Shown here one piece after another: positions 15,587-24,528 of a stretch of DNA of 64,000 bases. Position 1 is the stretch's first letter; each line of letters opens with the position of its first letter. The DNA lies in the NCBI RefSeq assembly GCF_015594725.1, contig NZ_JADNRC010000002.1, positions 1 to 64,000 on the forward strand, in the 5' to 3' direction. The notes under the pieces are model-generated. The model was not told where the DNA came from, did no database searches, and saw only the letters and a program-made list of their open reading frames with translations. The position numbers were made by a program, and so were the translations under genes. This DNA comes from Flavobacterium sp. ALJ2 (lineage in GTDB: Bacteria; Bacteroidota; Bacteroidia; Flavobacteriales; Flavobacteriaceae).

Positions 15587-17097
15587 AAAAGAAAAAAATA
15601 GAAGATATTTTTTCTTCAATAGAAAATTTTTCTAGTGTACCCCCACCAGAATTATGGACTATGATTGAAGAAAAACTAGACGAACCTAAAAAGAAAAAAG
15701 TAACAGCCATTTGGTGGTCGTTAGCAGCTAGTCTTTTAATAGGTTTAGCCATTACGTCTGGTCTATATTTTAACTCAAATGAAGATGAGACTCTAATAAA
15801 GAATAAGAATGTTGTCCTAGACAATCAAAAGAGCAATTCGAAATCAAATACAACACCATCCACTATTAACACTACTACTTTAGATAGCAAAACACCAATA
15901 ACTGTCGCTGAATCAAACAATTCAGCAACTAATAAAATTTCAACCAACAATCAAGAATCGCCTCAAACAGCAATAATCTCAGTCAACAAAAAGGAAAAGT
16001 CTTCTTTGAAATTAAATCACGGAACTATCTCTATAGCCATATCATCCTCAAAAAACAATACTACCACTACCTCATCAGAATATAATAGTCCTAAAACTGG
16101 CAATAGTATAAATAAAGATAAAAGCGAAAAAATCGCTTTAAACAACAATATTCAATCTGCATCACAAAACGACACCAAAAGTTCTCTATTTAATCAAAAT
16201 ACAACCGGAGTTACTAGCATTTTAAAAATAGATCCAAAAGAGGAAATAGCTCTAAATAGTAGTTCTGACAAAGATCTTATATCTTTTAATGATTCATTGA
16301 ATAAAGTACAAATTGCACTTGAATTACAACAATTAGAAAACAGATTAAACAATAAGGAAGATAAAGAAGAACCGAAAATTGAAAAAGACCTTTTAAAGGA
16401 AAAATGGTCTGTGGGTCTTTATGCTGGCGTCGCAAACTCTCAGAGTTATGGCAATAAAAAAACATTAGGTAATGATATTGAATCAAAACAAAATACTGGA
16501 TATGGTGTTAAAACAAATTATAAACTCAATAAAAAATGGGCTATAAGTTCTGGTTTTAAAATCAATGAATTAGGGCAATCTGTAGCTAATGTTTCTTATT
16601 ATAATAAAAAACAAAATACATTGGCTGCTGGAATTACAAATGATTTTTTTGCCTCAAACCCAAGTGTTGAATATATTTCAACAAATAAAAATTATGTTTT
16701 TTCGTCCGACAATAGTAATCAAAAAGTTCAAAGTAGTGGAACAAGTAATCTAACTGGTAATATTGACCAACAATTACAATACCTAGAAATGCCTCTAGAA
16801 ATTTCTTATTCTATTTTAAGCACTAGTAAAGCCGCTATAATGCTTAATACAGGTGGTTTTATAGGAAAGCTAATTTCTAACGAAATTTTTCTAGATGGTA
16901 ATTCTATAGGAGGTAATCTAGATGTTAACAACTTCGTATATGGATCTAAACTAAGCAGTACTTTACAATATGAAGTACTTAAACAAACTCGCTTATTTGT
17001 TGAACCAGGTTTAAATTATTATATCAATCCACTAAAAACACAATCATTCAACCAATTTCAGTGGGGTCTGAATTTTGGGGTCAACTTTGGATTTTAA
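15583..17097 (+). CDS. Anti-sigma-like membrane protein with outer-membrane-barrel C-terminus
   Basis: 504 residues. The first 45 residues look like a cytoplasmic anti-sigma segment (IEDIFSSIENFSSVPPPELW). One membrane helix follows (about 46-63, WWSLAASLLIGLAITSGLY), then a long Ser/Thr/Asn-rich linker (about 70-260) and a C-terminal beta-barrel-like region (about 270-504) ending in an aromatic strand with terminal Phe. Such fused regulators follow ECF sigma genes across Flavobacteriia. Translation is coupled to the sigma gene. What signal the barrel-like part senses is unknown. Confidence 0.75.
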   Translation: MKKKKIEDIFSSIENFSSVPPPELWTMIEEKLDEPKKKKVTAIWWSLAASLLIGLAITSGLYFNSNEDETLIKNKNVVLDNQKSNSKSNTTPSTINTTTLDSKTPITVAESNNSATNKISTNNQESPQTAIISVNKKEKSSLKLNHGTISIAISSSKNNTTTTSSEYNSPKTGNSINKDKSEKIALNNNIQSASQNDTKSSLFNQNTTGVTSILKIDPKEEIALNSSSDKDLISFNDSLNKVQIALELQQLENRLNNKEDKEEPKIEKDLLKEKWSVGLYAGVANSQSYGNKKTLGNDIESKQNTGYGVKTNYKLNKKWAISSGFKINELGQSVANVSYYNKKQNTLAAGITNDFFASNPSVEYISTNKNYVFSSDNSNQKVQSSGTSNLTGNIDQQLQYLEMPLEISYSILSTSKAAIMLNTGGFIGKLISNEIFLDGNSIGGNLDVNNFVYGSKLSSTLQYEVLKQTRLFVEPGLNYYINPLKTQSFNQFQWGLNFGVNFGF

Positions 17098-17141
17098 TTC
17101 TGTTTGTTGTTATAATAATTACATACCTGAGTATATTCAAA

Positions 17142-17180
17142 AAAAAAGCTAGATTCTGAGGGTAGAATCTAGCTTTTTTA
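17142..17180. terminator. Bidirectional terminator between convergent genes
   Basis: AAAAAAGCTAGATTCT pairs with AGAATCTAGCTTTTTT, a 16-bp perfect stem with a 6-nt loop, flanked by A and T runs on both sides. It serves the rightward anti-sigma-like gene and the leftward exonuclease-like gene. Confidence 0.92.
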
Positions 17181-17197
17181 ATTCATAACATTAATGT

Positions 17198-20100
17198 TTA
17201 ATTTTTTATAATCTTCTCTCTAAAAACAACTTTATTATTTTCTGTTAAAGTGTAAATATAGATCCCAGATTTTAAATCACTTATCTGAATTACCGAAGTA
17301 CTATTCTCCTGTCCTCCATTTACATCGACTGGTTTTCCTATCATACGACCATTAATATCATAAAGTCTTAATTTAAATTTCTTGTCTTCATTCGTTTTCA
17401 CAAGAACATTAACAACATCTGTTGCTGGATTAGGATATGCTTTTACTGCAAACCCATTCTTAGTTTCAAAATCTATAGTACCTAAAGTAGATCCTTTTAA
17501 TTCGAAGCGAGCAATTACCGGTCCGTGATCGGATGTTGTATTTACATAATTATTTATATCCGAACGTGGATCGTATACTGCAATAGAATTAGCAATGTAT
17601 TCACTATTTAATTCATTTGATATCATAATGTGATCCAAAAACCCACCTGAACTCAAGAAACTAAAAGCTCCTGCTTTACTAATATCTAAAGTAAGTGCAT
17701 TATAATTGGCAGTATCATCTACAAACATTTTATATGAAGAAGGATTAGGTGCAACAACAGATGCTTTTACATCATCATTAAAATCTCCTAAAATAATTAA
17801 ATTAGAATTTGCATAATAACGATCTAGACTATCTTTTAATACTTGAGCATCATATTTACGCATATTATATTTATTGATATCACTTCCGCTATTAGCACGA
17901 GCATGAAGATCAACCAAATTAATTAGTTTTTCTACTCCACCAATATTTGTTTTTATTTGTACCATATAAGGTAAGCGCCCTGATGAGAAAAAGTTAGCAT
18001 TGGTACCTGGATAATTTACTAAATTTTCGGTTCCAGCACGAAGTTTATCGTAAAAATCCTTAAACATTACACGCTCACTTGTAACCGTTGCTGTTTGAGT
18101 ATTATAAATCACAACTAATTTTTGCGCAGGAAAATTAGGATCAGCTGCATTAAATGAATAAGACCAACTAGGCGAAGTTACTTTGCTAAATGTTTTACCA
18201 CCTACACTTATTTGCTTAATTAATTCATCCATAGCATCGTCATTAGATACCTCTTGTACAGCGTAAACATCTGCATCTAGCTTAATCATTGTCTTTGCAA
18301 CATTAGCTATTTGTAATGCATTATCTGTTGGTCCAAATTCTTTACCACTAGTATCTTTTGTATCTGTTCCAAAAAATTCAAGATTATAGGTTACAACATC
18401 AAAAGTATCAGCTTTTGGTAAAGAAGAACCTGTCAATATACCAATCTCTTTATTTAATGAAGTTCCCGTTACTGTTAATGTACCTGTAATTTTTAATGCT
18501 TTCGTAGAAGGTGTAAATCTCGCATATATTGTTTTCCCAGCCAATGCATCGGCTTCACTTACAAGAATGCTTGATGAAAAGCTAGAATCATTAAGAGATA
18601 GTAGATAATCTGCAGGAGCAGTAATAGTAACATCACCGTAACCGCCTGCTTTAAAAACAAAAGTTTTACTAGTAGAAACTGCATTCAGGCTCACATCTCC
18701 AAAATCTAAATTAGGATTTGAAGCTACAAATCCTAACTCATTTGTTATAGCTACATCATCAATTGTCCATTCAGCTGCATTACCAGTTCCTCCACCTATT
18801 GCAGTTTCGTAAACCCAAGCTACATAAGTCTGATCCGTTTTATATGCTTCTAAATCAATATATTGTGATTGTACATAAGCAGCTGTTGTTACAGGGAAAT
18901 TACCCTCTAATTCTGTCCAAGTAGCAGTTTCAGGGCTACTTACCCCATCATAATTTGTAGAAACCATTAATTTTAAACTAGGCCCTGCAAAATATTTACG
19001 AGAATAAAATGATAATAATGGATATTTATCGAAACTATTTAAGCGTAATTTTGGTGAAATCAACCAATCTTTACTTGCACCGCTATCTGTATATCCATTC
19101 ATCACTACAGCTCTTGGAGCTGAATTAGCATTTGTTGTTGTAGTTTCCCATTTCTTAATTGATCCAGCTACACTATAAGATGTCCAACCACTATTAGTAA
19201 AAATATTGATATCATTAAAATCCTGAGTATATGGATCAATTCCGATACCTGATACAGTTATTATTTTAGTAGTTGCACCAGTAGATACATGAGTAATTTG
19301 TCCTGTAAAACTATCAACTGCATTTGGTGTAAAACGCACATAAACTGTTTGCGTAGCATTTCCAGTAAAATCGGTTACATTATATGTAACTGAAGATTGA
19401 AAATTGACATTGTCTTTCGAAACTGTAAAATTAGCCGTTGCTGTAACTATTACTGGGGCGCTAAGATTAGAAGCCTGTATTTGATAACTTAAAGCTGATG
19501 AACTAAATTTTTGCTCAACAATTTCATCAAAATTAATTGCTGTACTTGTAGTGGTTATTCTTGGCGAAACAACTGCTGTAGTCGTAACATCTAATTTGTT
19601 TGCACTATTTTGTATATTTCCATATAGATCTTCAGAAATAGAGTAAAGACTATATGATGTATTCAATGTTAAACCTGTGATAGTTTTTGAATAAACCAAC
19701 GCCTTATCAGTGATATTCAATACTCCTGATTGTAACGCAACTGTTCCACTTGCACTCAAACCACTTTTTACTTGCGTAGCTGTAGGTGTCGCATCGCTAG
19801 CTGGTACTAATACATAATATGTTTTTCCTATCTCATCTATTTGATTATGGAAATCAAACTCATTAGATGATATATTATCAACTTTTGGATAACCCGCTAT
19901 ATTTATAGGAGCTACATTATCACTTCTGATATCTATATTGTCGATTGCAAAAGAGGGACGCGAACCTCCTCCCCCATCTTGTCTGGATATCCATCGAATT
20001 TGAACTACTGGTTGATTATCACATTCAGCAGGCAAAGTCACTTTTATTAATTGTAGATTTTGAGAATCAGTAGTTGATGTTACTTGCGCTACATCATTAT

Positions 20101-20638
20101 TTGAATAAACTGTTTGTAATAAAGATGTAAAAGCAGCGCTAGTACCAACACGATATTGCAAAACCATTTCATTAACACGATTAGATGTTGTTTGACCAGA
20201 AACAGTTCCATAAGGGTTACGAATTGTCATTGCATCATACTGAACCTGAACCCCTGATTCTCCAGTAGTATTAAATGCAAAACCGATAGTTAGATCTAAT
20301 GAACCTGTATTAAGAAATCCAATTTTCCCATTATAGTTATGAATATTACCACTAGTAGTAGCAGCTGTGCTAGTTCCTTTTAATGTCGCTGTTAAAGCCC
20401 TATCGGCAACTGGAGTCGCATTTGTATTGTATGCTGCTCCTGGTAACGTACTAGCTGTCCAGCCTTGAAAACCATTCGGATAAGTAGTTACAGTATTCAC
20501 TATACCGTCAAAATTTTGTGTATAAGGCAAGCTTTGGGGTGGAGGATTACTTCCTGCTTGTGCAAAAAGATTTACTGAAAAGCAATAAAAGAAACTTAAA
20601 AAAGCCATTAAATGGCGCAAAGAGTAGTGGTTTTTCAT
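17198..20638 (-). CDS. Secreted endonuclease/exonuclease/phosphatase-fold protein with T9SS sorting domain
   Basis: 1146 residues. In order: signal peptide (1-27), an adhesin-like region, fibronectin-like and choice-of-anchor repeats, a choice-of-anchor J domain (about 470-630; DYSTQDF-like start, SKDWLISPKL), an EEP nuclease domain (about 745-1055) and a type IX sorting domain (about 1065-1146; AYPNPATDVVNVLV, LYDINGRMI, GIYIYTL). EEP catalytic motifs are intact: VVTYNLEFFG, AVQEV, DLHARANSG, ILGDFNDD, LDHIMI and SDHGP. It is predicted to be exported to the surface or medium as a DNase or phosphoesterase. Single gene. Confidence 0.88.
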   Translation of the reverse strand: MKNHYSLRHLMAFLSFFYCFSVNLFAQAGSNPPPQSLPYTQNFDGIVNTVTTYPNGFQGWTASTLPGAAYNTNATPVADRALTATLKGTSTAATTSGNIHNYNGKIGFLNTGSLDLTIGFAFNTTGESGVQVQYDAMTIRNPYGTVSGQTTSNRVNEMVLQYRVGTSAAFTSLLQTVYSNNDVAQVTSTTDSQNLQLIKVTLPAECDNQPVVQIRWISRQDGGGGSRPSFAIDNIDIRSDNVAPINIAGYPKVDNISSNEFDFHNQIDEIGKTYYVLVPASDATPTATQVKSGLSASGTVALQSGVLNITDKALVYSKTITGLTLNTSYSLYSISEDLYGNIQNSANKLDVTTTAVVSPRITTTSTAINFDEIVEQKFSSSALSYQIQASNLSAPVIVTATANFTVSKDNVNFQSSVTYNVTDFTGNATQTVYVRFTPNAVDSFTGQITHVSTGATTKIITVSGIGIDPYTQDFNDINIFTNSGWTSYSVAGSIKKWETTTTNANSAPRAVVMNGYTDSGASKDWLISPKLRLNSFDKYPLLSFYSRKYFAGPSLKLMVSTNYDGVSSPETATWTELEGNFPVTTAAYVQSQYIDLEAYKTDQTYVAWVYETAIGGGTGNAAEWTIDDVAITNELGFVASNPNLDFGDVSLNAVSTSKTFVFKAGGYGDVTITAPADYLLSLNDSSFSSSILVSEADALAGKTIYARFTPSTKALKITGTLTVTGTSLNKEIGILTGSSLPKADTFDVVTYNLEFFGTDTKDTSGKEFGPTDNALQIANVAKTMIKLDADVYAVQEVSNDDAMDELIKQISVGGKTFSKVTSPSWSYSFNAADPNFPAQKLVVIYNTQTATVTSERVMFKDFYDKLRAGTENLVNYPGTNANFFSSGRLPYMVQIKTNIGGVEKLINLVDLHARANSGSDINKYNMRKYDAQVLKDSLDRYYANSNLIILGDFNDDVKASVVAPNPSSYKMFVDDTANYNALTLDISKAGAFSFLSSGGFLDHIMISNELNSEYIANSIAVYDPRSDINNYVNTTSDHGPVIARFELKGSTLGTIDFETKNGFAVKAYPNPATDVVNVLVKTNEDKKFKLRLYDINGRMIGKPVDVNGGQENSTSVIQISDLKSGIYIYTLTENNKVVFREKIIKN

Positions 20639-21251
20639 ACGTTAAAAAATTAGTGTTTTTAGAGTTCAAATTTATTATCTTTAAAGTTAAGCGAATATTA
20701 TAAAACTTTAAAGTTATTACTTGAAACTTTATAAATATTTAGCAACAAACAATATAATATTGATTGTTTTTTTTGGATATCTTCAATAATTTTTCAAGAT
20801 AAGCAAATAATTCTTATTGTATATCACTTTAAATTTTAAGGACAAACTATCCAATTAGCCCAATAATGGTAAGGCTTTTCAAACAAAACAACACTTAATT
20901 ATTTATGAATAATTTTATCATATATTGAAATTATAGAAATATATTTTATATTAATTTCAATATTAAAAACTAATCCACCGGAGATGTTCCTTAGAGAAGA
21001 ATTTACATTCGTAAGTATAACCAACCCGAGCCAAAAAAATATAGCGTCTATTTTATAGTACTAATCCTAAAAAAAATACTGAAGAATAAACGATAAGTAA
21101 TTAAATCTAATTTTAATTACTTACAGATATCGAAAATATAATTCTAAAAACAGATTACAAACATTCTTAATAAATAAAAAGAGCCAATAGCTAACTTAAC
21201 AATTGACTCTCTTTTATCAAGATAAATTTGTATCATGCATATATGATAATT
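20639..21251. other. Intergenic region with no recognised gene
   Basis: About 610 bp, very AT-rich. It holds a candidate leftward -7 box TAAATTTG (20667-20674, minus strand) for the T9SS nuclease gene and a terminator at 21177-21220. A 24-codon reading frame starting at 20984 has GGAG directly before ATG but shows no recognisable family. Nothing else was seen. Confidence 0.5.
21177..21220 (-). terminator. Terminator of the hydrophilic protein gene
   Basis: Read leftwards, AGAGTCAATTG pairs imperfectly with CTATTGGCTCT around a loop of about 12 nt and is followed by TTTTTATTTATT. It lies 32 nt past the stop of the minus-strand gene at 21252-21629. Confidence 0.6.
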
Positions 21252-21629
21252 TTATTCATCTAACTTATTATTTCCTCGATTCTTACGATTATCGGGGTTT
21301 GAATTGGGATAACGATTAGGAGTGATATCCGAATTTCTATCTATATTCTCTACTGTTTTCTTAGCTTCTTTCTCTGTAGAAACTCCTCTACTAGAGCTTT
21401 CGCTATCGTCTAACTCAATTATTTTTTTAGCAGAAATAGTTACAGAACTTCCATCAACATTACGAGCTCGCTCAACTACTTTCTTATTTCCATCAGCATC
21501 AATTACTTCTTCTTTCTCTAATTTTGTAATGATAATTTTGGCTTTATGCGAAATATCCTTACCACTAAAATCTTCGTTATGTTCTTGCTTATTATTTATT
21601 TTTTTTGAACCTAAATCTTTACTTTCCAT
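21252..21629 (-). CDS. Small hydrophilic protein of unknown function
   Basis: 125 residues from the ATG at 21629, highly charged and rich in Lys, Glu, Asn and Ser, with no membrane segment or signal peptide. The middle (KIIITKLEKEEVIDADGNKK) could form short strands; the tail (PNRYPNSNPDNRKNRGNNK) looks disordered. No family is recognised. An in-frame ATG 13 codons upstream would add a hydrophobic stretch with no signal-peptide character. It has its own terminator. Confidence 0.55.
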   Translation of the reverse strand: MESKDLGSKKINNKQEHNEDFSGKDISHKAKIIITKLEKEEVIDADGNKKVVERARNVDGSSVTISAKKIIELDDSESSSRGVSTEKEAKKTVENIDRNSDITPNRYPNSNPDNRKNRGNNKLDE

Positions 21630-21911
21630 ATCTTTAAATTTTAGTATTAATACTCTAATATTACGCATTTTAGAGTCTAAAAATTAGTCATTTAACAGAA
21701 CATTTGGTTTATAAAATGATTTAGTGCTTTGAATTACTCTACAAAAAACCTATCTTGATTTAATCAAAAGTCATATTTTTTAGACACTTTTAGCAGCATA
21801 TTTCTAAAGTCTAACCTAATCATTATCAAAACAGTAGTTATTTACACTGAAAATTACTTTTCAAAATTGTATTTTTATTAATAATTCTCACACTCCTAAA
21901 AATGACATATT

Positions 21912-22127
21912 ATGAACTTCTTCAAAATCAAAACGAGTTGGTCAAACGCAGAGTTCATCATATTAAAACTTTGTATCGCTTCGGCATATATTTTAATCGG
22001 AACTTATTTACATGATTTTTTTAGCAATTATTATACTCCTTTAATTATCTTATTTGGCATTACAGTAATCTGGTCGGTTTATTTGTGGTTAAATAAAATG
22101 AAAAACTACAAGCAGGAACACCGATAA
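21912..22127 (+). CDS. Small membrane protein, two predicted helices
   Basis: 71 residues with two hydrophobic stretches (about 16-31, IILKLCIASAYILIG, and 42-59, PLIILFGITVIWSVYLWL) and a charged tail (NKMKNYKQEHR). No family is recognised. Its position 48 nt before the pseudouridine synthase gene, which has its own promoter, gives no functional hint. Confidence 0.6.
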   Translation: MNFFKIKTSWSNAEFIILKLCIASAYILIGTYLHDFFSNYYTPLIILFGITVIWSVYLWLNKMKNYKQEHR

Positions 22128-22128
22128 A

Positions 22129-22160
22129 TTGGAATTACTTGTGAAACAAAACTATCTTTG
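22129..22160 (+). promoter_or_regulatory. Bacteroidota promoter of the rluE-like gene
   Basis: TTG (22129-22131), 21 nt spacer and a perfect -7 box TATCTTTG (22153-22160). The start codon follows 15 nt later, giving a leader of about 10 nt. This is one of the cleanest promoters in the window. Confidence 0.75.
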
Positions 22161-22175
22161 CACAAAAATCACAGT

Positions 22176-22760
22176 ATGTCACATCACCATTTTATTCTTT
22201 TTAAACCATATGGTTATTTAAGTCAGTTTATATATGAACTAAAAAGAAAGAAAAAACTATTGGGTGAATTATATAATTTCCCTGAACGTACAATGGCTAT
22301 TGGCAGACTTGATGAAGATTCAGAAGGTTTGCTTTTGCTTACTACAGATGGAAAAGTAAGCGAACAAATAAGAAGCAAGAAAGTTGATAAAGAATACTAT
22401 GTTCAGGTTGACGGAATTATCACTCCTGAAGCGATTAAAGAATTACAAAAAGGAGTTGAAATTGGTTTTGATGGCGGAAAATACATAACCAAACCTTGTT
22501 CTGCATTTATCGTCACCGAAGTTCCTGATTTTGGCCCTAGAGCAAAAAAAATCCGAGACGAACGACATGGACCTACTTCATGGGCATCAATTACGGTAAA
22601 CGAAGGTAAATTTCGCCAAGTACGAAAAATGACTGCTGCCGTTGGATTTCCTACTTTGCGATTAGTACGTGTTCGTATAGGAAATGTATATTTGCAGGAC
22701 TTAAAGGCTGGAGATGTTTTAGAAGTTTCCGATTTTAAATTAGATAATGTGTCAATTTGA
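22176..22760 (+). CDS. 23S rRNA pseudouridine synthase, RluE-like
   Basis: 194 residues of the RsuA/RluB/E/F family. The catalytic block is AIGRLDEDSEGLLLLTTDG (about 43-61) with its aspartate, followed by KVDKEYYVQVDG and EGKFRQVRKMTAAVGFPTLRLVRVRIG. There is no N-terminal S4 domain, matching the short RluE form, which isomerises a uridine in 23S rRNA. The start at 22176 is chosen because the in-frame TTG at 22158 lies inside the -7 box. Confidence 0.9.
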   Translation: MSHHHFILFKPYGYLSQFIYELKRKKKLLGELYNFPERTMAIGRLDEDSEGLLLLTTDGKVSEQIRSKKVDKEYYVQVDGIITPEAIKELQKGVEIGFDGGKYITKPCSAFIVTEVPDFGPRAKKIRDERHGPTSWASITVNEGKFRQVRKMTAAVGFPTLRLVRVRIGNVYLQDLKAGDVLEVSDFKLDNVSI

Positions 22761-22812
22761 GAATTAGATAATTATCTAATTCTTAATTAACCGAATAAAC
22801 AAATTAACGATA

Positions 22813-23268
22813 ATGCTAAATATTGTTCTTGTAGAACCCGAAATACCTAATAATACTGGAAACATTGGTCGCTTATGTGTTGGTACACAAAGCCGATTGC
22901 ATTTAATTCATCCTTTTGGTTTTGTTATAAATGATAAAAACCTAAAACGTTCCGGACTCGATTATTGGGTTCATCTTGATGTAACCGAATACCAAAATGT
23001 AGCGGAATGGAAAGCTCAAATTCCAGACTTATCACGCGTTTTCCTAATGAGTTCTCATGCCGAGAAATCATATCTTGAAACTGATTTCCAAGATGGTGAT
23101 TGGTTAGTTTTTGGTAAAGAAAGTGTCGGATTAAGTAAAGAGGTCTTAGAGCAGTTCGAAAATCATCTTACGATTCCGATGTCATCCTTAATCCGAAGTT
23201 TTAATATTGCAAACTCTGTTGCTTTTGTTGTTGGTGAAGCTAAGAGACAGATTGGATTAAAGGTTTAA
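22813..23268 (+). CDS. trmL: tRNA (cytidine/uridine-34 2'-O)-methyltransferase
   Basis: 151 residues of the SPOUT family, the exact TrmL size. The knotted SAM-binding fold shows as LVEPEIPNNTGNIGRLCVG (6-24), the middle strand LVFGKESVGLSKEVL and the knot IPMSSLIRSFNIANSVAFVV. It methylates the wobble nucleotide of tRNA-Leu isoacceptors. A 20-base leader sequence shared with the ABC-F gene (ATTAACCGAATAAACAAATT) ends 7 nt before its start codon. Confidence 0.93.
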   Translation: MLNIVLVEPEIPNNTGNIGRLCVGTQSRLHLIHPFGFVINDKNLKRSGLDYWVHLDVTEYQNVAEWKAQIPDLSRVFLMSSHAEKSYLETDFQDGDWLVFGKESVGLSKEVLEQFENHLTIPMSSLIRSFNIANSVAFVVGEAKRQIGLKV

Positions 23269-23354
23269 ATGATTATTTATTTAATCGTTTAATTGAATTC
23301 GATAGCAAATCTTACCTGTTTATTTCAACCTTGCAGGATAGCTCTCGTGATTCA

Positions 23355-23435
23355 TAGCCCTGATAGTAGCGGCATCCTTTTATTTTTTTCCTTTAAAAAA
23401 ATAAAAGATATAGCGGATAGCAAGATTAGCTCCTG
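23355..23435 (+). repeat. Interspersed structured repeat, copy B
   Basis: Shares with copy A (7333-7428) the blocks TAGCCC-n-GATAG, CGGCA-n-CCTTTT, AGATATA, GATAGC and TAGCTCC in the same order and orientation. The central hairpin here is a 13-bp stem, CTTTTATTTTTTT with AAAAAAATAAAAG, while in copy A it has different, GC-richer arms. Both copies lie between convergent genes, here trmL and btuD. Function unknown. Confidence 0.6.
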
Positions 23436-23440
23436 AAAAT

Positions 23441-24217
23441 CTAAGTAATTACAAACTTTCCTTTTTCGGCATCAAAAGTAATATGATCGTCTTTGAATAA
23501 TGTGGCAAAACTTCCTGTTGCAATTAAGTTACAAGGTTCATCCTGTATAAAAGCTTCGGGTGTCATTATAATCATTTCGTCACTTAGCTGAATTGCCAAA
23601 TCGATGTCATGCGTAGAAAACAAAATACATTTTCCCGTTTCATGTGTTAGTTTTTTCAATAATTTAAACAAAGCTACTTTGTGTAATAAATCTAGATGTG
23701 TTGTAGGTTCATCCAGAATAATAAGCGGCGTATCTTGTGCTAAGGCTCGTGCAATTAATACTTTTTGTAATTGTCCATCACTTATTTCATAATGCTTTTT
23801 ATGAGCCAAATGGCTTATTTGGGTAAGCTCCAATGCCTCATTTACTTTAGTGATATCATAGTTTGTCAAAGTCCCAATCCAGTTTGTGTAAGGTTGGCGT
23901 CCTAAAGCCACTAACTCAAAAACAGATAAATTACTTGGCGGTAGTTTTTCGGTTAAAACAATGCTTAGATTCTGAGCTAAATCCAGTGATTTATATTCAA
24001 ATATATTCTTATCATTTAGCAAAACTGTTCCTGATAATGGATGTTGAATCCCTGTAATTGTTCGTAATAAAGTCGATTTCCCTATTCCGTTAGCTCCAAT
24101 TAAAGCAATAAGCTTACCTGGTTCTAAATTCAGATTTAAATTTTGAGCAATAGTCACACTCGTTTTATTGGTCTTGTAACCAATACTTAAGTTTGAAGTT
24201 TGGAGAATTGTTTTCAT
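23441..24217 (-). CDS. btuD: ABC transporter ATPase, cobalamin/corrinoid import (BtuD-like)
   Basis: 258 residues. Walker A is ALIGANGIGKSTLLRTI (about 36-52), the signature is ISDGQLQKVLIARAL (about 135-149) and Walker B is LIILDEPTTHLD (about 156-167), followed by the switch His in FSTHD. It belongs to the FecE/BtuD class that pairs with FecCD-type permeases. It would energise import of corrinoids with btuC and btuF, which lie upstream on the same strand but are separated from it by a 311-bp relic element. Iron-siderophore import is possible on family grounds; the neighbours favour B12. Confidence 0.85.
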   Translation of the reverse strand: MKTILQTSNLSIGYKTNKTSVTIAQNLNLNLEPGKLIALIGANGIGKSTLLRTITGIQHPLSGTVLLNDKNIFEYKSLDLAQNLSIVLTEKLPPSNLSVFELVALGRQPYTNWIGTLTNYDITKVNEALELTQISHLAHKKHYEISDGQLQKVLIARALAQDTPLIILDEPTTHLDLLHKVALFKLLKKLTHETGKCILFSTHDIDLAIQLSDEMIIMTPEAFIQDEPCNLIATGSFATLFKDDHITFDAEKGKFVIT

Positions 24218-24236
24218 TGCGATTTTTTTAAACACG

Positions 24237-24490
24237 TAGAAACATAGGTTTCTTTCTTTTATTAAAGAATTTTAATTAAAATTTACTTGTAAATTAAAAC
24301 ATAGTAACAAGCCGATTACTGTTTTGGCAATAGACTAAAATATTCATTTACAAATGTTTTTTGACCATCTTTAAAAATATTAAAACAATTAAAATTGATT
24401 ATAATTCCTTTTGGAGCTTTCAATAGTTTCATATAAGTTAAAAGTAGAGTAATCATTAATTCTTTAATTAAAACAAAAACTATGTTTCTA
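24237..24490. repeat. Imperfect inverted-repeat pair enclosing a gene relic
   Basis: The ends are TAGAAACATAG (24237-24247) and its exact complement CTATGTTTCTA (24480-24490). Further inside, ATTAAAGAATT also recurs in inverted form (AATTCTTTAAT near 24457-24467), so the imperfect arms are about 40 nt. The 254-bp unit lies between btuC and btuD and contains a GxxExxY gene fragment. It looks like a mobile or recombination-prone cassette. Confidence 0.5.
24316..24456 (-). pseudogene. C-terminal remnant of a GxxExxY family protein
   Basis: A 46-codon reading frame gives MITLLLTYMKLLKAPKG then IIINFNCFNIFKDGQKTFVN and a short tail ending in a stop. This matches the conserved C-terminal end of GxxExxY proteins (PD-(D/E)XK-like fold), whose pattern is LLTYxKL...GxxINFN...xDGxxxxVN. 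The GxxExxY box and nuclease-like core are missing upstream, so this is a truncated relic. The family is multi-copy in Flavobacterium genomes and its function is unknown. Confidence 0.65.
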
Positions 24491-24528
24491 TACATTAAAA
24501 AAACAAGATACTAAATATTTGTAAGTTT

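Noticed and set aside
20984-21058. 24-codon reading frame with GGAG before ATG in the long intergenic region
   Set aside because: The purine run is only 1-2 nt from the ATG, Bacteroidota make little use of Shine-Dalgarno sites, and the peptide resembles no family.
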